Assembly: GCF_003171515.1 (NCBI RefSeq)
Contig: NC_089390.1
Span: 5,766,001-5,830,000 of the forward strand
Direction: 5' to 3'
Length of the DNA stretch: 64,000 bases
Source of the DNA: Pyrenophora tritici-repentis
Lineage: Eukaryota; Ascomycota; Dothideomycetes; Pleosporales; Pleosporaceae
Shown here piece after piece: positions 44,079 through 56,299 of this stretch. The translations under genes and the position numbers were made by a program. Each line of letters starts with the position of its first letter. Position 1 is the first letter of the stretch. A model generated the notes under the pieces. That model ran no database searches. It was not told the origin of the DNA and was given only the letters and a program-made list of their open reading frames with translations.

Positions 44079-45825
44079 ACCTGGCGCATACCGAGAGTTA
44101 TGCTCGACTATATGCACTCACGACAATGCGAAGTCTACGCCCGAGCCATGTATAGACGTAGCAGTTGCAGTTCTTGGTTCGCATTCAGGTACAGATGTGG
44201 CACAGTAAAAACGTTTGGTATATACACCATTCAAGCTATTATTGCATATCAGATATGCTATTTCGATACTGTCCACAATGCCTTGGCTTCATTGGAAGGA
44301 TCCGGGTCGGTTGGGGATGGCTATACTCAATTTGTACACCTGCAGAATGCAGCGCACACCTGGGCAGCTTGGCAGCTCCTTGTAACTTGGTCACATCCGC
44401 GGACCATTCTATTTTCTACTCTCATCGTTTTCCATGAGCAAAGAGCAAAAAAGGGAATCAATTTCGAATTACCCGTGGCTCAATAAGAAACCTGCGATTA
44501 ACTTAACCATGATGACATCGGGCGGTGGGTCGCACCGCCGGCTTAGGTAGCTACTTAAGTACCTATCCACAAGGTGATTTTGATTGGCCGCCCTATACAG
44601 TAAGCCCCGAGTAAAAGGGACATTTGGCTTTGCTGTCAAAGCAAGCAAACGTCAGCGCACCAGCATAGTTCCACCTTCAATAACACTTAACATGACTCAG
44701 TATCATTGTGAAACTAGATGGTGAGTCTCAAAGAGAGAGGACATGGCAAAGCAAACAGCTAACCTTGAACATTGGCAGTGAAGTACGGAATGCAGTAATA
44801 AATGTGCGACTAGTCAACTACTGTTGGTAATCAGGGCAGTCCTGGATGCAAGCACAAATTTCCGGCTTGGCATGAGTCCATTCACGGGTTACAACGCAGG
44901 CATCATAGCCAGCCAGGCCAATCCAGTATGTCAGCAATGATGCGAGAACCTCGTGATTCTGGCCCATGGGGTTTAGAAATCTTGCCGAGACGGGCCGAGA
45001 TATCTGTGCTCAACGGCGGCTGGCTGCTGCGGCATCTGGGGACGCCCTTTATCACGCAGTGATCGGCCGGTCCCTTGCGACCTTTGGATGACGCTAAAAT
45101 CATCACCTCTTGACCTCGAGGCTTGGCAATCGGGGTGAGCCGCCACTTCCAACCTGTTGTCCGTTGTTGGCTCCGACTAGGATCAACATCCACCCCAAAT
45201 GAACAGTCTAGCCGTGTTTCTTTCCCTCAGCAGAGTCTGATGATGATGCTGATATACGGCTGACATTTTATTCGCTGATTTTGGCTTGAAACTCAGATAC
45301 CGCATATTCGGATAGCTCACGGACCTAATGCATCTTTCCGAACTTTGCGCGCCGACATGCAGCAACGACATGCTGAAGGACGCCCCTGAATGATGTTCGA
45401 GTCTCGTCTATCTTGAGAAGAATGAACTTTGAATGTGTCGGCCGTCTGATTGGGGAAACGCACACGCGTTCACGTCCCACGCACGCTGCTGCTCCACCTC
45501 AACGCCTTGGCCACATGTCGGTCGCTAATCGTGGGGCACCTATTATACGCCTGTCTCTGATAGACTATCTGCGAATGGTCAATCTCGGTCGGACCCATTT
45601 CCAGAAACCTTTCGATCATGACCGACTGGTCGAAATGGGTGTCTTGCTATTTGCTAGACCACAGCGGTCGAATACTCGCCCCCAGGCTACACCCCTGTCC
45701 AAAGGATGGACCCCTAGTACCACGATAATCCGTCACTGTTTAGCGTTCGGAAAGATATAAGTCGACCGCTTTGCCTCTGCTTTTTGAGTACCACCCGCAC
45801 ACCTCACCTCCAGTCATTCCTCAAG
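44079..45825. other. Gene-poor region upstream of the catalase
   Basis: Only short frames without domains; the right end must hold the catalase promoter. A partial palindrome (ggtagctacttaagtacc) lies near 44550. Confidence 0.5.
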
Positions 45826-48236
45826 ATGGTTCGCGCTCACCTCTTGACCGCGGTTGCTGCTTTCTGCCATGTGGCTAATGCAGGATGTCCCTATATGGAT
45901 GACAAGGCTCCTGTCCGCCGAGATGGTGCCTCATCCGGCGCTCAGTCCACCGACGAATTCATGAAGCAGTATGAAATCGACGACAAGGACGCGTACCTTA
46001 CCAGTCCCGTCGGATCAGCTTTCTCGGATCAAGAGTCTTTGTCAGCCGGCGAGCGTGGCCCTACGTTGTTGGAGGATTTCATCTTCAGGCAGAGTACGTC
46101 CTTTTCACCCTCACGTGGTCTCACTAGCGCTAATTGTCATTTCCAGAAATCACTCACTTTGACCACGAGCGTGTTCCCGAGCGTGCAGTCCATGCTCGCG
46201 GAGCTGGAGCTCATGGAGAGTTTGAGAGTTTTGGTGACTGGTCGAATATCACTTCCGCCTCGTTCCTCAATGGTGCGGGCAAGAAAACGCCCACGTTCCT
46301 TCGATTTTCCACCGTGGCAGGCTCCAGAGGCTCTATAGACACGGCCAGAGATATCCACGGGTAAATAAACCTTGCTCTAATGCTATGCTTTCTATAAACT
46401 AACTGCTCGATAGGTTTGCTTTACGCTTTTACACGGACGAAGGAAACTTTGGTGAGTTTAGTGGTGGTCACGTGACTTGCGATTTCACAACTAACACGAC
46501 CAGACATCGTCGGAAACAACGTTCCTGTGTTCTTTATTCAGGATGCCATTAAGTTCCCTGATCTTATCCATGCCGTCAAGCCCAAGCCCGATCGCGAAAT
46601 CCCCCAGGCAGCCACTGGCCACGACTCCGCTTGGGACTTCTTCAGCCAGCAACCAAGCACCATGCACGCACTGCTCTGGGCTATGTCCGGACACGGCACC
46701 CCTCGTAGCTATCGTCATCTTGATGGATGGGGGGTGCATAGCTTCCGCTTTGTGACAGACGCTGGTGCAACCAAACTGGTCAAGTTTAGGTTTCGCTCGC
46801 TTCAAGGAAAGGGCAGTCTGCTTTGGGAAGAGGCACAGATGGCGGCCCAAAACGCCGATTTTCATCGCCAGGATCTCTTCGACAGCATCGAGAAGGGCCA
46901 GTACCCCGAGTGGATCTTTGAGGCGCAAATCATGGAAGAAGCCGACCAGCTCAAGTACGGATTCGATATGCTTGACCCAACAAAGATTGTCCCGGAAGAC
47001 ATTGTTCCTTTCACGCCTCTCGGCAAGCTTACGCTGAACCGCAACCCCCGCAATTACTTTAGTGAAACAGAACAGGCAAGCCTTCTCTAACCCTGCCCTC
47101 ACTAGCGTACATTTCACTAACTACTGGCGTAGATCATGTTCCAACCAGCTCATTTGGTTCGTGGTATCGATTTCACTGATGACCCTTTGCTCCAAGGTCG
47201 CATCTTTTCCTACTTGGACACACAGCTCAACCGTCACGGAGGCCCGAATTTCGAGCAACTTCCTATTAACCAGCCTCGAGTCCCTGTTCACACCAACGAC
47301 CGCGATGGCGCTGGCCAGATGTTCATTCCCTTGAACACCGCTGCCTACAGCCCCAACACCTTGAATGATGGCTTTCCCAAGCAAGCAAACCAGACCACCG
47401 GAAGAGGATTCTTTACCGCTCCTAACCGCTCTGTTGGCGGGAAGCTCGTGCGAGCAGTTTCGTCGACCTTCGCAGATGTTTGGTCTCAGCCTCGCCTCTT
47501 CTTCAACTCTCTTTCGGCTATTGAACAACAATTTGTTGTCAACGCTATTCGATTTGAAATTGCGCAGCTCAAGAGCACCGTCGTCAAGACCAATGTCCTT
47601 ATCCAGCTCAACCGTATCAGCCATGAGCTAGCGGAAAGAGTAGCGGTCGCCGTCGGCATGACTGCGCCAGCTGCTGACCCTACGTACTACCACAACAACA
47701 AGACCATCGGTGTTCGCCCAGGCGGTGCTCCCCTCCTCAAGCTCGATGGCCTCTCGGTCGGTTACCTCACCTCGGCGTCTGCGGTGGACAAGGCCGCGGA
47801 TCTGAAGAAGGCCTTTGGAGACGTCAAGGTTGGTCTGACTGTCGTCGCCGAGCACCTCGGTGAGGGCATTGACCAAACCTACTCGGCTACAAACGCAGTA
47901 CAATTCGATGCTATCATCGTGGACGCACGTGCCCAAGACCTCTTCGCACCTACAGGCAGCCTTGCCAACTCGGGCAACGCCACTACCAAGGCCCGTTCAA
48001 CTTTGTACCCGCCAGGAAGACCCCTTGATGTCTTCCAAACCGGATACAAGTTCGGTAAGCCTGTTTCCGTACTGGGATCTAGCAAGACCACCTTCGAGGC
48101 TGCAGGCATCCAGGCAGACACCCCTGGTGTCTATGCCTTCGATGCGGCTAGCGATGCTTCGGCAGTTGTCAAGAAGATCTCTGAAGGACTGTTGACCTTC
48201 AAGTTCCTTGACCGATACCCTCTCGATTCTCAGTAG
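45826..48236 (+). CDS. Secreted large-subunit catalase (CatB/Cat-1 type)
   Basis: Heme catalase that decomposes hydrogen peroxide, exported to the wall or medium. Five exons: 45826-46093, 46147-46360, 46414-46451, 46504-47075 and 47133-48236; 731 residues, the large-subunit class. ATG 45826 gives a signal peptide ([20 protein letters not shown]). Visible are the active-site segment [17 protein letters not shown] with the catalytic His, the distal Asn in [14 protein letters not shown], and the proximal heme Tyr segment [19 protein letters not shown]. The C-terminal flavodoxin-like domain typical of large catalases runs from about [12 protein letters not shown] to the end. The fourth intron (47076-47132) uses a GC donor (CAG|gcaagc) with a normal TAG acceptor; the other three are GT-AG. 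All key residues are intact. Confidence 0.96.
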
Positions 48237-49153
48237 GCGCAGCGCAAGCTCTCATAGATTGGTGTTGTAATTAGATATATAGTTATAATTGATTGGTATC
48301 GCTTCACGTATACAGCCCAGTGAAACTGAAACATGTACCGTGTTGTCACTCTTGCTACAAGTATACAAGTATGTCTGACGGTACTATAAAGCCAACAGTC
48401 ATGCGTCGTATACGTCAGGTCTCATTCATTTCCACATAACTGCCATGTTCATGTTGGCCGCTAGCCAGCTTCACACTCAGCGCGTACGCACGCCCGCGCA
48501 CGCTCGCACAGAAACGCCAAGATGTCCATGACAACATCCAGAGGTCCTTGTTGGAGGCATGTTAAATTTGATGACGGATGTGGTTGTTGTGACCCTCGTG
48601 GCTCAATCTCACGCTTCTCACGTGGTAGGTGTCACGGATTAGACACATGGCCGTGCTCCATCGCTCATGGCAACCCCGCGTCGCCACGCTTCACGAACGA
48701 CAGCAGTTTTTGGGGCCGAGCTCGCTGCACGGCTCGCTGCAAGTCATAGGGGCAGTTGTCTGTACTACAGGTCATAGGCACGTTTCACGTAGTCGATAGA
48801 GGCCATAGTTGGTTTCCCGGCCTACGGCAAGCTACAGCAGATGTGGCTTGGCAATGCAGGGCAGGGGCAGGGTATTGGGAGATTAACTGCTACTCAACGG
48901 CGCAACCCCATTTACGCTGCTACACACTGCTCCAAGTTTTTACATACTCAACTGCCTGTCTCACTCATAGACGTTACAAATTTCCGAATACATTGCAATC
49001 TGCTGTCAAACGTCAGTCAGCCGCACAGCCACAGAGATCATCACATTACCGCTGATCGCTCTATAATTGGACAGTTGGTGTAAGCAGCGACGTGGACAAC
49101 ACCGACTCTTTGGGACTCGTTTCCTCGCCCTACAGAGACCTGAAAACACAATC
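48237..49153. other. Intergenic 0.9 kb
   Basis: Catalase 3' region and promoter of the coiled-coil gene; only short unconvincing frames and no repeat. Confidence 0.55.
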
Positions 49154-51162
49154 ATGTCGACCGCAACAGCAAATAAGCCACCTGCGGGTACACCTCGTCG
49201 CGAAGTCAACGCCCGAACTGCTGCAGCTTCCCCAGCAGCTTCGAGCCGCACACCTGCCCGCTCCTCGACGCCGACCTCATCAGGAGCCACAGGCGTGGCA
49301 CGAACACGCTCAGTTCGCGGCGGTACTAATGGCGCACCAGTGTCAGCGCGCGCGGCTGTCAAGAAGCCCGCCACCGCCTCCAACCTGAGTAACGCATCAC
49401 CGGCTGATGCTGTCGATGAAGACGCCCGAGAAGAACAATCTGCACTGCTTCAAGAACTCAAGGAACGACTGCAAAAGGCAGAAGCCGCAGCTGAGGAGCG
49501 CCAGAAGCAGGTCGAGGTTCTGAATGCTCGGCTAGACGACGCGCTGACCGAACAAGCCAAATTAGAGGAACGTGCACACGAGGAGGAAGAGAAGGTCGAG
49601 GCCTTGGAGAACGAAAAGAAGGAGCTAACACGCCAACACCGCGAGCTCGAAGGCATTTACGAAGCCGAGCGCGCGCAAGCCATGAAGGAAAAGGAAGAGA
49701 TCCAGTCACGCGAGGAGGATATGCAGGGCACCATTCAGCGGCTCAAGGAAACAATGGCCTCGAAGCACATGCCCAACGGCGAGCCTGAAGACGAACATCA
49801 GTTGAAGCGATCATGTAAGTTGACGTACCGCATGTGGCGGCCATGTTTTGACCCAGATGTACTGACCCAGTCACAGCAAGCTTTCGCAACAACCCCTCCC
49901 GCAGCAACTCGTCGCAGAACCTCGAGAATGTTGCCTCGTTCGCACCACCCAATTCCGTGCAGCGCAGCAATTCACGCAACAACTCCAAGCTTATCCACCA
50001 AAAGGACAAGATCATCGAAGACCTGCGCCTAGAGCTTGCTGAATACCAGGTCAAGGTACTAGAAGTCGAGAATGCGGGTGGCGGGCGCATGCGCGAGCTA
50101 GAGAAGCAGCTACTCGAGACACGTATGACCAATGCGCGACTGATGGAGGACAACGAGAGCTTCCAGCTTTTGTTGGGCGAGAAGACGCTCAACGGCGACT
50201 TGAGCCGTGGCGAATTTCTGCGCGACACTGCTAATGCCGAAGACCGTTTACCATCTCGTAACGGCCCGTCCACGAGCCTTGCTGACGAGCTTCAGTCCGC
50301 CGAGGAGGGCGACGCTGAAGTCGTGCGCAAGCTCGAGGCTGAACTGAACAGCATGAAGGCTCAGAACCAAGCCCTCACCCTCTACATCAACAAGATCATC
50401 GGCCGTCTGCTCACACATCAGGGCTTTGAATCCGTGCTTGGCAACGACATCGAGAGCGAGCATGGTGCTCCCGATAAGAACAAAGAGTTGCCACCACCTC
50501 CCCAGGACAGCGAGCAGCCACAGGGTTTCCTGCAGCGCGCCAAGTCCGTCGCCATGGGTGGGAATCGCAAGCCGCGTCCTCTCAGCGCCATGGGCCCACC
50601 ACCCATGGCAAGCCCACCGCAGCCGAGCGCTCACGAAGATCCTTCGACTGCGCCAAGCATCCCTCTTACCCGCTCAACTTCCGGGCGTCACCCTAGCGGT
50701 AACCATCACCGTCGCTCCACCTCCGAGGTGCCCAACGCTGCAAGCGTTGTCAACAACATGTACCGTCCTTCCCCGACAGGTACTCCCAACCCGGCCTCCT
50801 CCCCGGGTCTCGTTTCGCCACGCAACTCCTTCTTTGGCCTTCCCGTCAACAGCGCCAATGGGCCCACCAACCCTGTGTCAAGAGTACCTTCTGGCGCAGG
50901 TCCCATCCCAGAGGACAAGGAGGTTGACGCTAGGACTGAGTCTTCGTCTGCTAGCCACGTTGACACACCCAGCCCGCCTCGCCAGCTGACCCGTAGCGAT
51001 ACCAGCACCGGTGTCATGACCGGCAAGGGCATGCGCCCATTGCGCCTAGTGCAGAACGAGGAAGAAGCCATGAAGGCTCGCAAGGCAGCCAACCGCGGCA
51101 GCTGGTTCGGCGGTCTCTTCGGCCAGGCACCGCCGTCCGCTCAGCAGGAAAACACACAGTAG
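49154..51162 (+). CDS. Coiled-coil protein with disordered ends (M-protein-repeat-like)
   Basis: Two exons (49154-49814, 49877-51162) with a 62-nt GT-AG intron give 648 residues. Residues 1-90 are Ala/Ser/Thr/Pro-rich and basic. A strong heptad region spans about 92-215 (QSALLQELKERLQKAEAAAE and onward, Glu/Lys/Gln-rich). A Ser/Asn stretch follows at the exon junction, and a second coiled coil covers about 250-400 (IIEDLRLELAEYQVKVLEVE ... ALTLYINKIIGRLLTHQGFE). The C-terminal half is Pro/Ser-rich with many SP/TP sites and ends in a conserved-looking MKARKAANRGSWFGGLFG motif. Such proteins are often named M protein repeat protein in fungal genomes. A cytoskeletal or polarity scaffold is plausible, but no specific function can be assigned. 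Confidence 0.85.
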
Positions 51163-52893
51163 ACACTGTCGCTGTATTCTTCCTGTTTCATGATACACAA
51201 CACAACGCAGCACCCCCCATAATTACATGTAAGTATTCTTCTTTACAGACTTGTTTGGCGGCAGCCTACACATTACTCTGTAGTATTGTAACTGTGTTTG
51301 GTCCGCCTACTACCCCCCTTTTTGGATACGACGGGTGTTTGATACGACTTAATGTGGCAAGAAAGAAAACTCTGTCAAGACATGATGCGTGGAATGGATG
51401 GTGAGAATATATATATCTATAGTTTTACTCTGGGTATCATACTTGTAGGGGAGGGGAGGAAAGAGAGGATGTGAAGAGGATGTGAAAGTGGAGGGGAATT
51501 TATTCTTTGATGAACGACAAGACAAGATGAATGGAATGGTTATTATGGTATATGTTACTTTACTCGCTCACTCGCTCAATCCCCTGGCTGGCATGTACAC
51601 ACGACTTTCTCTTTATACCCCGTCTGCTGTCTTGGGTTCTGTAGGGTAGGGTGTTTAATGGTATTCTTTATTCTTAACTTATTCTTGTCTGGTCTGTGAA
51701 TGATGCTGAGGTATGTCATGTGGTCCAAAGTCGTACTCTCGGTAACACCGCATCAAAGATAGAGAGTTGTGTCTCAACAGTGCTATGTGGAAGACAGTTG
51801 CGAAGTGATAGCTATCGCTATACATCTCCAAACTTTCCTTTCCATCGTTCCTGATACATCCAACATGACAGTAGGCTATGAGACTGCCTCCCCTCACTGC
51901 ACCTCCTTCCCCTTCCTTCTCACTCCCATTTCTGTCCTCATCCCTCCCCTCTACGCCTCCACACCCCTCGGTCCAACACTCAAACTGCCGCGCCGCCCTT
52001 CCTGACACAGCACACACGCGACACTGCTACAAGCCGTCCTCTTTTCCATGCGGTGAGGACACTGGCTTGGACCCATACCATGTATTTCGGCGTGACTGCA
52101 GCGCGTATACCGGATGTGCATGATGTGGTCGCAGGTGTCTTTTGCTCCTTTTGAAGAAGGAGAGAAGGAGAGACAGGTTGTTTGGATCATGTAGCACATG
52201 TTGGCGTCTGTGGAGGTTGTTGGAGATGGTGGTGGATGTGTTGTTAAAGTGTTGTAGGCGATGTTCGCTGTCCTGGAGTAGCACTTGGGTGTGCTTTAGG
52301 TGGATGTGGCTGAGGTAGCTATGTCGATGATGTGGTATAGTGATTGTGAGAAGGGCGGTTATACACGAGCAGTGGGGATTGCTCTTATACCAATGGGGTT
52401 TGTAGGGTGTGATTGTTAGTCGTGTGAGTGACGTGATGTCTCTCTCACTTTCGAGTGTGTCAAACATTGTATTGTCTCGGGGTGAGGTGAGAATTGTGAG
52501 TAGCTTGTCTTGGGGCTGTTGCCTTGTTTTCAGGGTCTGAGACATGAGCACTGAGCAAACACATTTTATTGGACCAGACATGGTCGTTGCACTTCTTGTG
52601 AGGTTGCTTTGACGCTTGGGAGGGGAGGTGGGCCGGACACCAGAAAGGAACTGCGAGAGCAAAAACACTTGCCTTCACAAGTACACTCTAGTTGAACAGG
52701 CGGACTTGCGCTAGGCTAAGTTTTGAGACAAAGAGACGGTTTCATAATATCACCAATTCACTTTCATGGCTGGTGCTATGTTCAATTTTTGGAAGAGACG
52801 GTGTAGTGTATGAAGGCTTGTTGATTGCTTGTGTATTGACATTGATGATCATCCAATCCTCTCTCACCGGATATCTTGTTCGTGGCGCGCAAT
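51163..52893. other. 1.7-kb intergenic region, pyrimidine-rich in part
   Basis: Low-complexity tracts (ggggaggggaggaaagagagg near 51450, CT-rich 51885-51960) and short frames without domains; the frame at 52027-52668 (minus) is compositionally odd and has no recognised domain. Convergent 3' ends of the flanking genes lie at its edges. Confidence 0.5.
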
Positions 52894-53394
52894 CTAGTTT
52901 TTGCCAAACCAGGTCTTGTGTCCCTGCCGAATTTGTCAGAGGTAGTCCTGCGGTCCTTGGAAGGTCGCACTTACGAGGACGAGACGACCCATCATGTACA
53001 TGCTGGCGCTGAGGCTGCCGAACAGGAGGACCTTGTAACCGGGGATCATCCACTTTCCGCGGGCCTATAAATCTTCCTGTCAGCGTATATTGCTCCAAAT
53101 CTCCAACTCTCTAGGACACTGTCCATATCAACCAAGCGCTGGTGCTCCCTCTTCATCCACATATAATGTGCACCGCGCTTCCCCTCTCTTATGTATTGGT
53201 AACGCACCTTCTCCCAGGTCCTCAGTCCGTCGTGCTTCTGGTGTTCGCGTTGCCAGTAAGGAACGCGGTTCTCGCGCATAACCCAGCTGGAGATTGTCAG
53301 TGTCGAGCTCCGTGGGGTGTGCTAAGACGGCTGCCGCAAGCTGCCAGCGGCGTATCGTCGCTGCCATAGTCCTCTCGAAGACGTACCCTGCCAT
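52894..53394 (-). CDS. Small membrane protein, 68 residues, four exons
   Basis: Not present as one frame; assembled from splice signals on the minus strand: 53387-53394 (8 nt), 53208-53286, 52975-53064 and 52894-52923, with GT-AG introns of 100, 143 and 51 nt (donors gtacgt, gtgcgt, gtaagt). The product starts MAGWVMRENRVPYWQREHQ, has a basic middle (TWEKARGKWM), one hydrophobic helix (YKVLLFGSLSASMYMMGRLV) and ends LGHKTWFGKN. Phase is kept at every junction. The size, single helix and basic flanks suggest a small mitochondrial inner-membrane or ER protein; the C-terminal GHKTWFGK looks conserved to me, but I cannot name the family. It is divergent to the helical-repeat gene with 242 bp between starts. 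Confidence 0.7.
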
Positions 53395-53636
53395 TGTGAA
53401 GAGTGGAGATTTGTAATTCGCGGCTTGCGGGGGCAATTGGTAGTTTCGTGGGGTTGACGTTGTCTTTGAGTCGCGAGGTCGAATGATGCATCAGCGGAAC
53501 ATTGGAAGTCGAGTGCCAAGACGCTTAACTCTTTCGAGAGCAGCAACTTCCGAAATTCCCAAGGAAAACTGACGAAGAGTAAGAGAAAGTTGCTTGCGCC
53601 AATGGACTGATATCACCCTCTCTTCCTGTCTCGTTC
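53395..53636. promoter_or_regulatory. Putative bidirectional promoter, 242 bp
   Basis: Lies between the start codons of the minus-strand 68-residue protein and the plus-strand helical-repeat protein, so both leaders and promoters must share it. No specific element identified; inferred from gene arrangement only. Confidence 0.5.
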
Positions 53637-56201
53637 ATGACACTGGCCGTTGACAGGCTCCTCGCCAGTCCGGCTGCCTTGCGACTCCTGCGCTCCCTTG
53701 TCAATGGCTCAGAACTCCCCGCCGCATGTTCTGCAGCAACGATTTGCTGCCATTCGTATACAGCCCGCCGCAATTATTCAAACAATCCGACAGATCGGTC
53801 CAAATCCACGTCAAAGCCACAATGGAAGCGCTTGAAAGATGCAGCCAAAGAAATCGCGATCCGAAACCGAGTGCGCGAGGCACTGCTCAATGACGATGCG
53901 AACGATACCGCCAAGCCGACGGTTGACATTTTCCAAAATGATGTTATACGTGTAGCAAAACGAGAAGACGACCCTGCACAACTCGCCGCTACTTTGGCAT
54001 ACGAGGAGAGACTCTATAAGGGCCAGGGTGTGCGCAATGTCTGGCGAACCATCCGTCATCGAGGATACCATCTGCCCACTGAAGAGACGGCCGACGCCGA
54101 GGTACTATGGGGAACATTTGCCAAGTATCATCTGATTGTACCTAAATTGATAGAATATGCAGAAGAGTTGTTTCGAGAGACAGGCAAAATCTATCCTCGC
54201 CTGTATGAATTGGTCATGGCCTACTGGCTGCCACAGAGACCCAGGCAGGCGTTGAAACATCATTATGCACTGGTCAGAAACCTTAAACTCCAGAAATTAC
54301 CATTGCGAAGTTTGGCCCGTTTAGGGCGGTCGACATGGAAGCCTGCCACGTACGAAGTGTTCCTCGAGATATACGGACAGAGCGACGAGAGGGACGTCTA
54401 TGACGAGGTGGTGCCAGCGCTGATTGAGAAAGGAGGTATCAATGTGGCACGGCAATGGCATACAATATGTATTCTGCTTAGTGACAAACCATCAGAGTCC
54501 GTTGCGTCACACCCAGTCATTCGGCTGTTTGCAGATGTCAAGATAGCTCCACATGAAGTACGCTCCGAGGAGAAGATGACCAAGATGCACAAGCGCGAAA
54601 CAATCAGATATAATCAAGACCTGTTACGACGCTTGGCAGGCCCCGATACAGCCCCGATTCGATTCGAAGACTCGTTCGTCGCCCGCATGTTCGCAACGAG
54701 GACCTTTACACCCGCTTCCGTTATACAAGGGCTGATCATGGTTGGCGTGAATGAGATTGGACCACAAGCTGTGCTTACCATGGCGGCGCAAACACAACCA
54801 ATAGAGGAGCTTCCAAGGAGGTTCGAGGAATTACGGGCAGCGGGCATCGCCCTGCAAGGCTGCGTCTTCTCCTTGGCTTTAGAGAAGTTTGCAATGGAGC
54901 AGAAATGGCACCTGGCGCGCAGTATGATAGAGAGCGATCAGCATCCAGATGTTTTTGGCGATACGGGCATACAGCGAAAGCTGCTTGAATACTACCTCGA
55001 GCAAGGCGATCAGTTGCAAGCCCAACGTACCCTTGCCATTCTGACTCTCTTCCACAACGACTCTAGCCAAGAATCCTGGAATCTTCTCCTACAAGTCAAC
55101 ATCGAACGCACCGGACCGCACCACGTCATGGAAGTGATCGATGGCATGCGTATCCGGGGCGTCATGTTACTACCGGAGTCACTCAAGGCAATAAAAGGCT
55201 TGCTAGCCCAGCGACAGAGAGGAAACAGACCCGTCATGCGCAAATTTGACGATTTACGGTTTGTTGCACGTGTCTTTATGACGATACTAGAGAGTGGTAT
55301 AGCTCCTATTGGTCCACCCCAATGGCGCGAGATCATACGCCGATTTGGCATGCTTGGGAGGTTTAGAGAGCTCCGCAGGCTCTTGCTTTGGCTTCTTTGC
55401 TGGTACGCACCGAGAGGAACACTCCAATTCACAGCGTTGCCACGGTCACCATTTTTGGAGCCGGCGACAGCGAAGCTACGTACTGCGTATCCCGAACGTT
55501 ACCATTACTTCCACTTCCCAGCCATGGTTAACCAACGCGAGAACAAACGTCATCCCATTCGTCAATTATGTCCACCTCCTCTTATACAAGCACTCATTGT
55601 TTGGGGCTTCCGAATGGGGATGCTCCCTAATGCTCAGTTGGAACAACACATGCTTGGCTCCCCATTAGCGAAGAAACACTACCGACGCCGCCTGCTCCAA
55701 CGTGGTATTCTTAACCGTCTCGAATGGACCATCGGCCTGCGTACAGTAGTTCAGCTACGTGATCTTGGTGTCTTTGTACATCACCACACTGTGCTCAAAG
55801 CCTTGCAGGCCCAGATGATAATTTTGTTTGGTCACGGTCGATCACTCAAAAAAGAAAACAGGATCATGGAACAGGTCAACACTCTGTCGTACGCCCGCTA
55901 TGTCCGCGAGATCAACAGGATATGGGGTAAGCCACTCTTGAGGGAGCCTCAAATCTTTCGTACGCACATGGCATATGGCCAGACGTGGCATCCACGCTTG
56001 CGCCGGAAGACTAATCGCAATCAATGGATCAGCCTCGGTGAGATGCTGGGTCCGGAATGGCAGGCTCGAGATGACGGAGGGGATGCGTCCGCTTGGTCTC
56101 GTACTGCTAGCGAGCAAGACGCCAGGGTTTTTGGTGAACTCCAAAAGCGGTTTGAAATGGAGGCTGAAGCCATCAAGTCTAACGGAGACCCCAAGGCATA
56201 G
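53637..56201 (+). CDS. Mitochondrial helical-repeat (PPR-like) protein
   Basis: Single exon of 854 residues from ATG 53637. The N terminus is a typical mitochondrial targeting sequence (MTLAVDRLLASPAALRLLRS, Arg/Leu/Ala-rich, lacking acidic residues early), with likely cleavage before about residue 50. The rest is almost all helical with repeated helix pairs, for example PRLYELVMAYWLPQRPRQAL, TYEVFLEIYGQSDERDVYDE, VFSLALEKFAMEQKWHLARS and SWNLLLQVNIERTGPHHVME followed by VIDGMRIRGVMLLPES. The last has the register of a pentatricopeptide repeat. Such proteins act in organellar RNA processing or translation; the target cannot be inferred. The basic C-terminal half (YRRRLLQRGILNRLEW) fits RNA binding. 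No intron is needed. Confidence 0.78.
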   Translation: MTLAVDRLLASPAALRLLRSLVNGSELPAACSAATICCHSYTARRNYSNNPTDRSKSTSKPQWKRLKDAAKEIAIRNRVREALLNDDANDTAKPTVDIFQNDVIRVAKREDDPAQLAATLAYEERLYKGQGVRNVWRTIRHRGYHLPTEETADAEVLWGTFAKYHLIVPKLIEYAEELFRETGKIYPRLYELVMAYWLPQRPRQALKHHYALVRNLKLQKLPLRSLARLGRSTWKPATYEVFLEIYGQSDERDVYDEVVPALIEKGGINVARQWHTICILLSDKPSESVASHPVIRLFADVKIAPHEVRSEEKMTKMHKRETIRYNQDLLRRLAGPDTAPIRFEDSFVARMFATRTFTPASVIQGLIMVGVNEIGPQAVLTMAAQTQPIEELPRRFEELRAAGIALQGCVFSLALEKFAMEQKWHLARSMIESDQHPDVFGDTGIQRKLLEYYLEQGDQLQAQRTLAILTLFHNDSSQESWNLLLQVNIERTGPHHVMEVIDGMRIRGVMLLPESLKAIKGLLAQRQRGNRPVMRKFDDLRFVARVFMTILESGIAPIGPPQWREIIRRFGMLGRFRELRRLLLWLLCWYAPRGTLQFTALPRSPFLEPATAKLRTAYPERYHYFHFPAMVNQRENKRHPIRQLCPPPLIQALIVWGFRMGMLPNAQLEQHMLGSPLAKKHYRRRLLQRGILNRLEWTIGLRTVVQLRDLGVFVHHHTVLKALQAQMIILFGHGRSLKKENRIMEQVNTLSYARYVREINRIWGKPLLREPQIFRTHMAYGQTWHPRLRRKTNRNQWISLGEMLGPEWQARDDGGDASAWSRTASEQDARVFGELQKRFEMEAEAIKSNGDPKA

Positions 56202-56299
56202 CTTTGCCGTAACATGCATTGACGAATACATCATGTTCAAAACTCGCAATCTCATGTATGTATGTGTGCTGTAGCTTGCACATCGGCTTACCCAGAAGC

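Noticed and set aside
52027..52668. 213-codon minus-strand frame
   Set aside because: Thr/His/Ser-biased composition, no good start context, no domain, lies in low-complexity intergenic DNA.
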